From Candidatus Bipolaricaulis sp. (GTDB lineage: Bacteria > Bipolaricaulota > Bipolaricaulia > Bipolaricaulales > Bipolaricaulaceae): a stretch of DNA of 6,731 nt. A model generated the notes under the pieces. That model searched no databases. It worked only from the letters and a program-made list of their open reading frames with translations, and had not been told where the DNA came from. Numbering within the stretch: position 1 is the first letter of the stretch; each line of letters opens with the position of its first letter. The stretch is from assembly GCA_020062805.1 (NCBI GenBank), contig JAGUVP010000061.1, positions 1 through 6,731 of the forward strand, read 5' to 3'. The position numbers and the translations under genes are program-made. This document shows positions 1 to 5,613 of this stretch, piece after piece.

Positions 1-1
1 A

Positions 2-304
2 GCTCCGCTGTTCTCGTTCCGGATCCTGCGCAAGGAGGAGCCCACGCCGCGACTCCTTGTGGTCGCCGGACGCCGCCTCGGGGGAGCGGTGACGCGGAAC
101 CGCGTGAAGCGGGCGGTGCGCGAAGGATTCCGCTTGAACAAGGACGCGTTTGCCCACCTGGACGCGGTGATCATCCCCCGCCCGACGGTGGCCGGCCTGC
201 GACCACAGGCATTGAGCGAACGGCTGATCGAGGAATTCCGGGAGGTGAGCCATGGCCAGAGAAACCCTCCTCACAAAAGAGGGCTACGAACAGAAAAAAG
301 CTGA
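2..304 (+). CDS. rnpA: Ribonuclease P protein component, 5' end missing
   Basis: This is the protein subunit of RNase P, which binds the catalytic RNA and helps remove the 5' leader of pre-tRNAs in the cytoplasm. The frame is open from base 2 with no stop, so the gene begins upstream of the window; the GTG at 59 is internal, because the preceding residues (APLFSFRIL...) already match the first beta strands of the family. One hundred residues are visible, and roughly 25-30 N-terminal ones are probably missing. The diagnostic RNA-binding motif RNRVKRAVREGFR lies at visible residues 32-44, followed by the DAVIIPRP strand (54-61) and the C-terminal helix (about 70-82). The last 17 residues are a basic tail read from DNA that also encodes the start of greA, an overlap of 53 bases. 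The usual downstream neighbours yidD and yidC are absent; greA follows instead. Identity is firm from the motif. Whether the tail belongs to the folded protein is unknown. Confidence 0.93.
   Translation, partial: APLFSFRILRKEEPTPRLLVVAGRRLGGAVTRNRVKRAVREGFRLNKDAFAHLDAVIIPRPTVAGLRPQALSERLIEEFREVSHGQRNPPHKRGLRTEKS
240..246 (+). promoter_or_regulatory. greA ribosome binding site inside rnpA
   Basis: GGGAGGT lies five bases before the greA ATG at 252 and inside the rnpA coding frame. It fixes the greA start. It also shows that ribosomes initiate greA while others may still be translating the last 17 codons of rnpA. Confidence 0.75.
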
Positions 305-734
305 GCTCGAGCGGCTCGAGTACCGACTGTACCAGGAGATCCCGCAACGCCTGAAGGATGCGAAGGACCACGGTGGAGGCGACGTGCGGGAAAACCGGGA
401 GTACCTGTACCTGAAGCAGGAACAGGACATGATCGAGGCCGAGGCCCGCGCCCTGCGCGAGCTTCTGGAAACAGCCCGGGTCATGACGGAGGAGGACTTC
501 CGCACCGACGAGGTCGGGATTGGTTCCCAGGCCATTCTGGAGGATATCGAAACCGGCGAGGTGCAAACCTATACCCTCGTTCCCCCCGCCGAGGTAGACC
601 TTCTCCAGAATCGGATCGGCGTGGATTCGCCCGTGGGTCAGGCTCTCCAAACGTACTCTAAAGGGAAGACGATCTCTGTTCAGACCCAACGAAAGAAGAT
701 CAAGTACAAGATCCTGGGCATCGAGCGCCGCTGA
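252..734 (+). CDS. greA: Transcription elongation factor GreA
   Basis: GreA enters the RNA polymerase secondary channel and stimulates cleavage of the backtracked 3' RNA end, rescuing stalled complexes. The protein has 160 residues against 158 in E. coli. Residues 1-75 form the antiparallel coiled coil. The acidic tip reads HGGGDVRENREY, with D44 and E47 matching the catalytic D41 and E44 of E. coli. Residues 80-160 form the FKBP-like domain, with the family's SPVGQAL turn at about 125-131 and a final beta strand KYKILGIE. Compared with E. coli HGDLKEN (recalled from memory), two extra glycines sit directly at the tip, while the two helices align without gaps. The ATG at 252 has a strong ribosome binding site and matches the family N-terminus. 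It starts within rnpA, and lysS follows after a 74-base gap; greA-lysS is a common bacterial pairing. A GreB-type basic patch is not evident, so GreA is preferred. Confidence 0.93.
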   Translation: MARETLLTKEGYEQKKAELERLEYRLYQEIPQRLKDAKDHGGGDVRENREYLYLKQEQDMIEAEARALRELLETARVMTEEDFRTDEVGIGSQAILEDIETGEVQTYTLVPPAEVDLLQNRIGVDSPVGQALQTYSKGKTISVQTQRKKIKYKILGIERR

Positions 735-772
735 CCGTGATCGCCCCATGCGAACACCTCCCATGAGCCGCG

Positions 773-791
773 CCCCACGGACGCAGTGGGG
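773..791 (+). repeat. Short GC hairpin before lysS
   Basis: CCCCAC (773-778) and GTGGGG (786-791) can pair as a perfect 6-bp stem with a 7-base loop, followed by only three T residues. It sits in the greA-lysS gap and ends six bases before the lysS ribosome binding site. It could weakly attenuate transcription or affect ribosome access. The T run is too short for a confident terminator, and a stem of this size may be chance at this GC content. Confidence 0.3.
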
Positions 792-796
792 GTTTG

Positions 797-804
797 AAGG
801 AGGA
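797..804 (+). promoter_or_regulatory. lysS ribosome binding site
   Basis: AAGGAGGA is a near-perfect Shine-Dalgarno sequence five bases (counted from GGAGG) before GTG 809. The alternative TTG at 794 lies upstream of this site and has no such sequence of its own, so the site decides the start in favour of GTG 809. Confidence 0.75.
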
Positions 805-808
805 TCGC

Positions 809-2275
809 GTGGCTGAGGCCGATCTTCTCGCCTCACGCCGCGAGAAGCTCCTCCGCCTCCGCAGCCAGGGGATTGTGCCGTACCCTTACGGCTACAGTCG
901 CACCCACACCGCCGAGGAAGTGCGGGCGGCGTTCGGTGCCCTCGGCCCCAACAGCCGCAGCGGTGGCCACGTCTGTCTCGCCGGACGGCTGGTCGCCATG
1001 CGCCGAATGGGGAAGGCCGCGTTTGCCAACCTTCTCGATCGTTCGGGACGGATCCAGCTCTACCTGTCGACGAATGGGCTCGGTTCGGACGCCTACGCCC
1101 AGTTCGCCGACCTCGACCTCGGGGACATCGTGGGTGTGGCTGGGGAGCCGTTCACCACGAAGACCGGGGAGCTGACCGTAGATGTGCAGGAGTTCACCCT
1201 TCTTGCCAAGTCGCTGCGGCCTCTCCCGGAGAAGTGGCACGGGCTGAAGGACGTCGAGACGCGGTACCGACAACGGGCCCTCGACTTCATCTCCAACGAG
1301 GCTGCCCGGCGAGCGATCGCGGTGCGGGCGACCACGCTCCGCGCCTGCCGCTCGTACCTCGACCGGCAGGGCTTCTTGGAGGTGGAAACCCCGATCCTCC
1401 AGCCCATCTACGGGGGGGCCACGGCCCGGCCGTTCGTGACCCACCACAACGTGCTCGACCGCGACCTGTACCTGCGGGTGGCGCCCGAACTCTACCTGAA
1501 ACGGCTCCTCGTGGGCGGCCTGGAGAAGGTGTACGAGATCGGCCGCAACTTCCGCAACGAGGGCATTTCCTCGATGCACAACCCGGAGTTCACCGCACTC
1601 GAGGCGTACGAGGCGTTCGGGGACTACGAGCGGGCGATGGAGTTGGCAGAGGGGATCGTCGAAGCGTGCGCGCTCGCCGTGGCCGGGACCACCCGCCTCC
1701 CGTACCAGGGGCGCGAGGTGGACGTCACCCGACCCTGGCGCCGAGCCGCACTCCTCGACCTCGTGGCCGAAGGGAGCGGTTGCGACGTGGAGAAACCCCT
1801 CCCGGACCTCGTGGCAGAGATCGAACGCCGAGGGCTCCCCCTCCCGCCTCCCCTCCGCAAGGGACCGAAGGGGAAGGTGATCGAACACCTGCTGGAAACA
1901 TGCGTCCAGGACTCGTTGTGGAACCCGACGTTCGTCGTCGACTTCCCGCTCGACATCTCGCCGCTGGCCAAGAGGAAGAGAGGCCGGGACGACCTCGTGG
2001 AGCGGTTCGAGCTGTACATGGCCGGCCGAGAGGTGGCGAACGCCTTCTCAGAGCTCAACGACCCGGACGATCAACGGGAGAGGTTCGCGATGCAGGAGGG
2101 GCTGCGGGCAGCGGGCGACGACGAGGCGCAACCGCTGGACGAGGACTTCCTGCGGGATCTCGAGCTCGGGATGCCGCCCGCGGCGGGGATCGGGTTCGGG
2201 CTGGACCGGCTGGTGATGGTGCTCGCCGACATGTCCTCGATCCGGGAGGTGCTGGCGTTCCCGCCCCTGCGATGA
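809..2275 (+). CDS. lysS: Lysyl-tRNA synthetase, class II
   Basis: This enzyme charges tRNA-Lys with lysine using ATP in the cytoplasm. From GTG 809 the protein has 488 residues, the usual length for bacterial LysS (about 490-505). An N-terminal OB-fold anticodon-binding domain spans about 55-135 (VCLAGRLVAMRRMGKAAFANL onward begins it). The catalytic core carries all three class II motifs: motif 1 around FLEVETPIL (189-197), motif 2 RNFRNEG (246-252) and motif 3 GIGFGLDRLVM (460-470). LysRS-specific blocks include GGATARPFVTHHN, LYLRVAPELYLKRLLVGG and GREVANAFSELNDP. The C-terminus SIREVLAFPPLR matches the family end. An in-frame TTG at 794 would add five residues but lies upstream of the ribosome binding site, so GTG is chosen. 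The stop TGA overlaps the next gene's ATG in ATGA, implying translational coupling to the phosphatase. AspRS and AsnRS are excluded by the LysRS blocks. Confidence 0.95.
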   Translation: MAEADLLASRREKLLRLRSQGIVPYPYGYSRTHTAEEVRAAFGALGPNSRSGGHVCLAGRLVAMRRMGKAAFANLLDRSGRIQLYLSTNGLGSDAYAQFADLDLGDIVGVAGEPFTTKTGELTVDVQEFTLLAKSLRPLPEKWHGLKDVETRYRQRALDFISNEAARRAIAVRATTLRACRSYLDRQGFLEVETPILQPIYGGATARPFVTHHNVLDRDLYLRVAPELYLKRLLVGGLEKVYEIGRNFRNEGISSMHNPEFTALEAYEAFGDYERAMELAEGIVEACALAVAGTTRLPYQGREVDVTRPWRRAALLDLVAEGSGCDVEKPLPDLVAEIERRGLPLPPPLRKGPKGKVIEHLLETCVQDSLWNPTFVVDFPLDISPLAKRKRGRDDLVERFELYMAGREVANAFSELNDPDDQRERFAMQEGLRAAGDDEAQPLDEDFLRDLELGMPPAAGIGFGLDRLVMVLADMSSIREVLAFPPLR

Positions 2276-2862
2276 TGGCTGCCCACGCGCTCGCGTTCGC
2301 CTTCGGTCGCATCGGTCGGGCCCTCGATCGGTGGGTGGATCGGCTGTGGGCGTGGGACGAGGAGATGATGGACGCGGTGAGTTCGGCACGGTTCCTCCAA
2401 CGCCTTGACGCCGTGCTCGTGTCCGCCACCTATCTCGGGTACGGGTACCTGTGGGCCGCGGTCGCCTTGGCCCTCATCGCCTTCGGTACCAAGGCTGACC
2501 ACGCTGCGGTGCTCATCGGCCTGGGGTTGATCATCGTCGCGGTGTTTCTCTCCCAAACGATGAAGTCCATCACAGGCCGACCACGTCCGCAGTTCCATCG
2601 CCGCGGCTTCCATCACCAGTTTCTGAGCAGCTCGTCGTTTCCGTCCAACCACACCACGGCGGCGTTCGCGGTGGGGTACGTGGTGCTGAGGTTGTTCCCG
2701 TGGTGGCCGAACATCGTGGTCATCTACACGATGGCGGCGCTGATCGGCTTGTCGCGGGTGTACCTGCGGGAGCACTTCCCGCTCGACGTTCTGGGGGGGG
2801 CGGCGCTGGGGACGTGGGTGTCCCACGGGCTCCTGCCCCTGTTCGCTCGGCTCGTGCAGTGA
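2272..2862 (+). CDS. PAP2-family membrane phosphatase
   Basis: This is an integral membrane acid phosphatase of the type 2 phosphatidic acid phosphatase family, whose members remove phosphate from lipid phosphates such as undecaprenyl diphosphate, phosphatidate or phosphatidylglycerophosphate. From ATG 2272 it has 196 residues. All three family motifs are present: KSITGRPRP (K-X6-RP), FPSNH (motif 2, with Asn where PSGH is commonest) and SRVYLREHFPLD (SR-X5-H-X3-D). The motif 2 and 3 histidines are the expected catalytic pair. About five hydrophobic segments are seen, around LGYGYLWAAVALALIAFG, VLIGLGLIIVAVFL, AAFAVGYVVLRLF, IVVIYTMAALIGL and LGGAALGTWVSHGLL. The start overlaps the lysS stop (ATGA), and a second ATG follows at 2275. 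No good ribosome binding site lies at the right distance, so initiation probably depends on lysS termination. The substrate cannot be told from sequence: BcrC-like undecaprenyl diphosphatase, PgpB-like or a DedA-independent lipid phosphatase are all possible. Confidence 0.88.
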   Translation: MMAAHALAFAFGRIGRALDRWVDRLWAWDEEMMDAVSSARFLQRLDAVLVSATYLGYGYLWAAVALALIAFGTKADHAAVLIGLGLIIVAVFLSQTMKSITGRPRPQFHRRGFHHQFLSSSSFPSNHTTAAFAVGYVVLRLFPWWPNIVVIYTMAALIGLSRVYLREHFPLDVLGGAALGTWVSHGLLPLFARLVQ

Positions 2863-2865
2863 CCC

Positions 2866-2874
2866 AAGGGAGGG
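2866..2874 (+). promoter_or_regulatory. Ribosome binding site of the aminotransferase
   Basis: AAGGGAGGG ends five bases before ATG 2880 and supports that start. The nearer ATG at 2875 is in another frame and reaches a stop after two codons. The upstream extension of this frame (to 2700) runs through the phosphatase gene and is not coding. Confidence 0.7.
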
Positions 2875-2879
2875 ATGGC

Positions 2880-4106
2880 ATGAACCCGTTGTTTGCGGAG
2901 CGTACAAAAGCGGCGCGCCGGTCGGTGATTCGGGAGCTTCTGAAGCTCACCGAGCAGCCGAACATCATCTCGTTCGCGGGCGGACTTCCCGATCCGGACA
3001 CGTTCCCGCGGGAGTTCCTGGCCCAGGTCGCCGCGGACGAGATCCGGAACAACCCCGGCAAGACCCTTCAGTACACGACCACGGAGGGCAAGCTTCCCCT
3101 GCGGGAGCCTCTGTCACGGTGGTTCGCCGAGGACGGGATGGAGTTCCCCCCCGATCACATCGTCATCACGAGCGCCTCGCAACAAGGCCTGGATCTCGTC
3201 GCCAAGGTATTCCTCGACCCAGGAGACGTCGTTCTGGTTGGACTCCCCACGTACATCGGGGCGATCCAAGCGTTTCAGGCGATGCAAGCCAAGCTCGTCG
3301 GCGTGCCGCTGGAGGACGATGGGATGGATCTCCACGCGCTCTCGGACGCCATCACCACCGCGCGCCTCGCTGGACAGATCCCCAAGTTCATCTACGTCGT
3401 CCCCGACTTCCAGAACCCGTCGGGGATCACCTGGTCGGAGGAGAAGCGGCGCGGGTTGCTCGAGATCGCCAGTCGGGAGGACCTGGTGGTTGTCGAGGAC
3501 ATGCCATACCGGAAGCTGCGCTACGTCGGGAAACCGGTGCCACCGGTCGCGTCTCTCGACGAAGAGGGACGGGTGGTCGTCCTGTTCACCTTCTCCAAGA
3601 CCCTTGCCGCTGGCCTGCGCCTGGGAGCGCTGGCGGGGCCCAAGGAGATCGTGGAGAAGGTCGTGACGATGAAGCAGGCCACCGACCTCTGCACGTCCTC
3701 TCTCACCCAGCGGCTGGCCGTTCGCTTCTTCCAAGAGTACGACGTGGAGGGCCACATGCGCACGATCTGCGCCCACTACCGGAAGAAGCGGGACGCGATG
3801 CTCTCCGCCCTCGAGCGGTACATGCCCAAGGACGAGGGGATTTCGTGGACGAAGCCCGAAGGCGGCTTGTTCCTCTGGGTGCGGTTCCCGGAGCATCTGG
3901 ACACAGAACAGATGCTTCCCCGCGCGATCGAGCACAAGGTGGCGTACGTGATCGGGGCGCCGTTCTTCGTGGACGGCAAGGGCCACAACACGATGCGGCT
4001 TTCGTTCTCGAGCGCCACCACCGAGCAGCTGGAAGAGGGTATCCGCAGGCTGGGCCAGGTGGTCGAGGAGGAACTGGCGAGCCTCCGCTCGCCGCAGCGC
4101 GTCTAG
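2880..4106 (+). CDS. PLP-dependent aminotransferase, LysN/2-aminoadipate type
   Basis: This is a fold-type I pyridoxal-phosphate aminotransferase (class I/II) of 408 residues, acting in the cytoplasm. K240 in TFSKTLAAGLRLG is the expected Schiff-base lysine. FQNPSG (177-182) holds the cofactor-binding Asn179, VVVEDMPY (203-210) holds Asp207 for the pyridine nitrogen and Tyr210 for O3', and Arg373 in MRLSFS should hold the substrate carboxylate. The opening (SVIRELLKLTEQPNIISFAGGLPDPDTFP is the region, residues 15-43), TEGKLPLRE, SASQQGLDLVAKVFLDPGD and PTYIGAIQAF closely recall Thermus LysN as remembered, a broad-specificity 2-aminoadipate/glutamate enzyme of lysine biosynthesis. The related MocR regulators carry an extra DNA-binding domain that is absent here. 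The usual Pro before GLR is Ala243-Ala244 here, and EDD is EDM. No lysine-pathway gene is adjacent, so leucine, aromatic or kynurenine substrates remain possible. It follows the phosphatase by 17 bases. Confidence 0.88.
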   Translation: MNPLFAERTKAARRSVIRELLKLTEQPNIISFAGGLPDPDTFPREFLAQVAADEIRNNPGKTLQYTTTEGKLPLREPLSRWFAEDGMEFPPDHIVITSASQQGLDLVAKVFLDPGDVVLVGLPTYIGAIQAFQAMQAKLVGVPLEDDGMDLHALSDAITTARLAGQIPKFIYVVPDFQNPSGITWSEEKRRGLLEIASREDLVVVEDMPYRKLRYVGKPVPPVASLDEEGRVVVLFTFSKTLAAGLRLGALAGPKEIVEKVVTMKQATDLCTSSLTQRLAVRFFQEYDVEGHMRTICAHYRKKRDAMLSALERYMPKDEGISWTKPEGGLFLWVRFPEHLDTEQMLPRAIEHKVAYVIGAPFFVDGKGHNTMRLSFSSATTEQLEEGIRRLGQVVEEELASLRSPQRV

Positions 4107-4131
4107 CGCTGCCTATCGTCACCGGGAGAAC

Positions 4132-4176
4132 CTGAACGAGCAGGCCGGTCTACACGACGGCCTGTTCAGTTTCCTT
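4132..4176 (+). terminator. Candidate intrinsic terminator in the convergent junction
   Basis: CTGAA (4132-4136) pairs with TTCAG (4165-4169), and CAGGCCG (4141-4147) pairs with CGGCCTG (4158-4164), giving a 12-bp stem with a four-base bulge on the left arm and a 10-base loop. On the plus strand it is followed by TTTCCTT, a weak U-rich run, so it could end the transcript of the aminotransferase block. The right arm lies within the last codons of the opposing ABC ATPase gene. On the minus strand no T run follows, so termination in that direction is doubtful. Confidence 0.45.
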
Positions 4177-5253
4177 GTCGAAGATGTGCAGCCGCTCCAT
4201 CATCGCCACGAACGTGACTTCCTGTCTGGGCTGGATGGAAAGATGGGGGTCGAGCTTGGCCACGATCTCGTCTCCGGCGCAGTCGGCGTACACGATGAGC
4301 TCGTCGCCGAGGGGCTCGCGCACCCGCACCTTGCTCGTGAACACGTGCCCAGGCCGCTCCTCCCGCACCATCTCCGGAGTGCGAACGTCCTCCGGCCGCA
4401 GACCAAACACCACGTCTCTGCCCGCGTAGCTCCGCAGCTCAGCCGACGCTCTGTCTTCCGGGACGACGAGGTTGAACCCTTTGCCCTGGACGTGGAGCCG
4501 TCCGTTCTCGGAGACGAGGCGCGCGTCGAGGAAGTTCATCGGCGGGGAACCGATGAACCCGGCCACGAACATGTTCGCCGGGCGGTCGTAGATCGTCTGC
4601 GGGTCGTCGTACTGCATCACCACGCCGTCCTTCATCACCGCCACCCGCTGTCCCAAGGTCATCGCTTCGACCTGGTCGTGGGTCACGTACACGGTGGTCG
4701 TCTTCAGGCGGAGGTGGAGCTCGGCCAACTCGGCCCTCATCCGCACACGGAGCTTGGCGTCGAGGTTGGAGAGGGGCTCGTCGAACAGGAACACCTTCGG
4801 GTCGCGGACGATGGCCCGCCCGAGGGCCACCCGCTGCCTCTGCCCGCCGGAGAGCTCGCGCGGCTTGGACTTGAGCTTCTCCGTGATCCCGAGGAGCTCG
4901 GCGGCATCGCGAACCCGCTGCTCGATCTCCTTCTTCGGGATCTTCCGAAGCTTCAGCCCGAACGCCATGTTGTTGTACACGTCCATGTGCGGGTACAGGG
5001 CGTAGTTCTGGAAGACCATGGCGATGTCGCGGTCTTTGGGCGGGACGTCGTTCACGCGGCGCTCGCCGATGAAGATGTCACCACCGGTGGCATCTTCAAG
5101 GCCGGCCACCATGCGCAGACTGGTCGTCTTCCCACATCCTGACGGCCCCACGAGCACGACGAACTCTCCGTCGCGGACCTCGAGGGTCACCCGATCCACC
5201 GCCGTGAAGTTCCCGAACTTCTTTGTGACCTCGCTCAGCCGAACCTCTGCCAT
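4150..5253 (-). CDS. ugpC: Sugar-type ABC transporter ATPase (MalK/UgpC/MsmK family)
   Basis: This is the ATP-hydrolysing subunit of a CUT1-type importer, acting at the inner face of the membrane; family members power uptake of oligosaccharides or glycerol 3-phosphate. The 367 residues match the usual 360-375. The nucleotide-binding domain has Walker A GPSGCGKTT (36-44), Q-loop Gln82 in VFQNYALYPHM, signature LSGGQ (134-138), Walker B VFLFDEP (154-160), D-loop SNLD (162-165) and switch His192 in THDQ. The C-terminal regulatory region begins at FIGSPPMNFL (234-243), and its OB/TOBE fold includes FGLRPEDV (283-290). ACCTCCT on the plus strand (5259-5265) is the minus-strand AGGAGGT, five bases before the ATG. 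No permease or binding-protein gene is adjacent, so it may serve several importers in trans, as known for MsmK and MsiK. The symbol names the family; the sugar is unknown. Confidence 0.92.
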   Translation of the reverse strand: MAEVRLSEVTKKFGNFTAVDRVTLEVRDGEFVVLVGPSGCGKTTSLRMVAGLEDATGGDIFIGERRVNDVPPKDRDIAMVFQNYALYPHMDVYNNMAFGLKLRKIPKKEIEQRVRDAAELLGITEKLKSKPRELSGGQRQRVALGRAIVRDPKVFLFDEPLSNLDAKLRVRMRAELAELHLRLKTTTVYVTHDQVEAMTLGQRVAVMKDGVVMQYDDPQTIYDRPANMFVAGFIGSPPMNFLDARLVSENGRLHVQGKGFNLVVPEDRASAELRSYAGRDVVFGLRPEDVRTPEMVREERPGHVFTSKVRVREPLGDELIVYADCAGDEIVAKLDPHLSIQPRQEVTFVAMMERLHIFDKETEQAVV

Positions 5254-5295
5254 ACCCGACCTCCTCGTGCCCTTCTTTCAGCGCGAAGCACGTCC

Positions 5296-5324
5296 AGCAT
5301 AGCCATCCCGGACGCTTGGCGCAA
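5296..5324 (-). promoter_or_regulatory. Possible promoter of the ABC ATPase gene
   Basis: Reading the minus strand, TTGCGC (5324-5319) and TATGCT (5301-5296) are separated by exactly 17 bases, resembling -35 and -10 boxes with 3/6 and 4/6 matches. It would start transcription about 35 bases before the ATG at 5253, in the 75-base gap after the MoaD-like gene. The matches are modest, and such pairs occur by chance. Confidence 0.3.
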
Positions 5325-5328
5325 CAGA

Positions 5329-5607
5329 TCACCCCCCGCTGATCGGGGGGAAGAACGTGAGCGTATCGCCGAGGGCGAGAGGCGTAGCGAGTCCCTGGAG
5401 GTGGGCCACGTTGCGCCCGTTCACGAACACATGGAGGTGATCCCGCAGCGCCTCGCCCACAAAGAGAAGATCCCGCAGGACGGTCTTCTGGTCAGCCAAG
5501 CTCTGCAGCGCCTTACCGCAGTCTGTACCCTCCGGGAGGTCGAGCTCAAGTCGCTCTACCCCTGAGGCCGCGCGAAACTCCCCGAACAGCTTGACCGTGA
5601 CCCTCAC
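5329..5607 (-). CDS. MoaD/ThiS-family sulfur-carrier protein
   Basis: This is a small beta-grasp (ubiquitin-like) protein of 92 residues starting at GTG 5607. It opens with VTVKLFGEFRAASG, has an internal VFVNGRNV strand (60-67), and ends LALGDTLTFFPPISGG. The C-terminal Gly91-Gly92 is the hallmark of MoaD, ThiS and related carriers, whose tail is adenylated by a MoeB/ThiF-type enzyme and then loaded with sulfur as a thiocarboxylate. The length and the FPPISGG ending fit MoaD, the small subunit of molybdopterin synthase (or its tungsten-pterin counterpart), better than ThiS at about 66 residues. No moaE, moeB or thi gene is in view, so the exact pathway is open. The frame continues upstream into rarA, but homology starts at this GTG. 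No Shine-Dalgarno sequence precedes it; instead TATACT ends six bases upstream. It lies 19 bases after the rarA stop. Confidence 0.85.
   Translation of the reverse strand: MRVTVKLFGEFRAASGVERLELDLPEGTDCGKALQSLADQKTVLRDLLFVGEALRDHLHVFVNGRNVAHLQGLATPLALGDTLTFFPPISGG
5332..5350 (-). repeat. GC hairpin in the last codons of the MoaD-like gene
   Basis: CCCCCCG (5332-5338 on the plus strand) and CGGGGGG (5344-5350) form a perfect 7-bp all-GC stem with a five-base loop. On the minus strand it is made by the Pro-Pro and Gly-Gly codons of the PPISGG tail just before the TGA. It could slow RNA polymerase or protect the 3' end, but no T run follows (TGATCTGTTG), so it is not called a terminator. Confidence 0.35.
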
Positions 5608-5613
5608 GGCCTG

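Noticed and set aside
735..808. Separate promoter or T-box riboswitch before lysS
   Set aside because: The gap is only 74 bases, too short for a T-box, and no convincing -35/-10 pair was found.
171..836. Minus-strand open frame opposite greA, with an internal ATG at 749 preceded by a good ribosome-binding-like GGGAGGTG
   Set aside because: The product has no recognisable domain and lies wholly antisense to greA. The ribosome-binding-like match appears to be chance, although it is the best-placed one among the antisense frames.
833..1888. 351-codon minus-strand frame opposite lysS
   Set aside because: It is rich in Glu, Val, Arg, Gly and His, as expected from complementing LysS codons, and has no family motif. 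LysS is certain on the other strand.
1234..2271. Long open plus-strand frame upstream of the phosphatase, running through lysS
   Set aside because: It is read one base off the lysS frame, is full of Arg, Gly and Pro as expected from GC-rich DNA, and lacks any motif. Only the part from ATG 2272 shows PAP2 features.
2071..2907. 278-codon minus-strand frame opposite the phosphatase
   Set aside because: It is a low-complexity Arg/His/Pro/Ser-rich shadow, while the opposite strand carries a complete PAP2 motif set.
3114..3986. 290-codon minus-strand frame opposite the aminotransferase
   Set aside because: It has no recognised domain and sits in the antisense of a well-conserved PLP enzyme; GC-rich third positions explain the lack of stops.
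4186..5142. 318-codon plus-strand frame opposite the ABC ATPase
   Set aside because: It is rich in His, Val, Leu, Glu and Arg, as expected opposite the ATPase codons, and has no domain; the ATPase motifs are complete on the minus strand.
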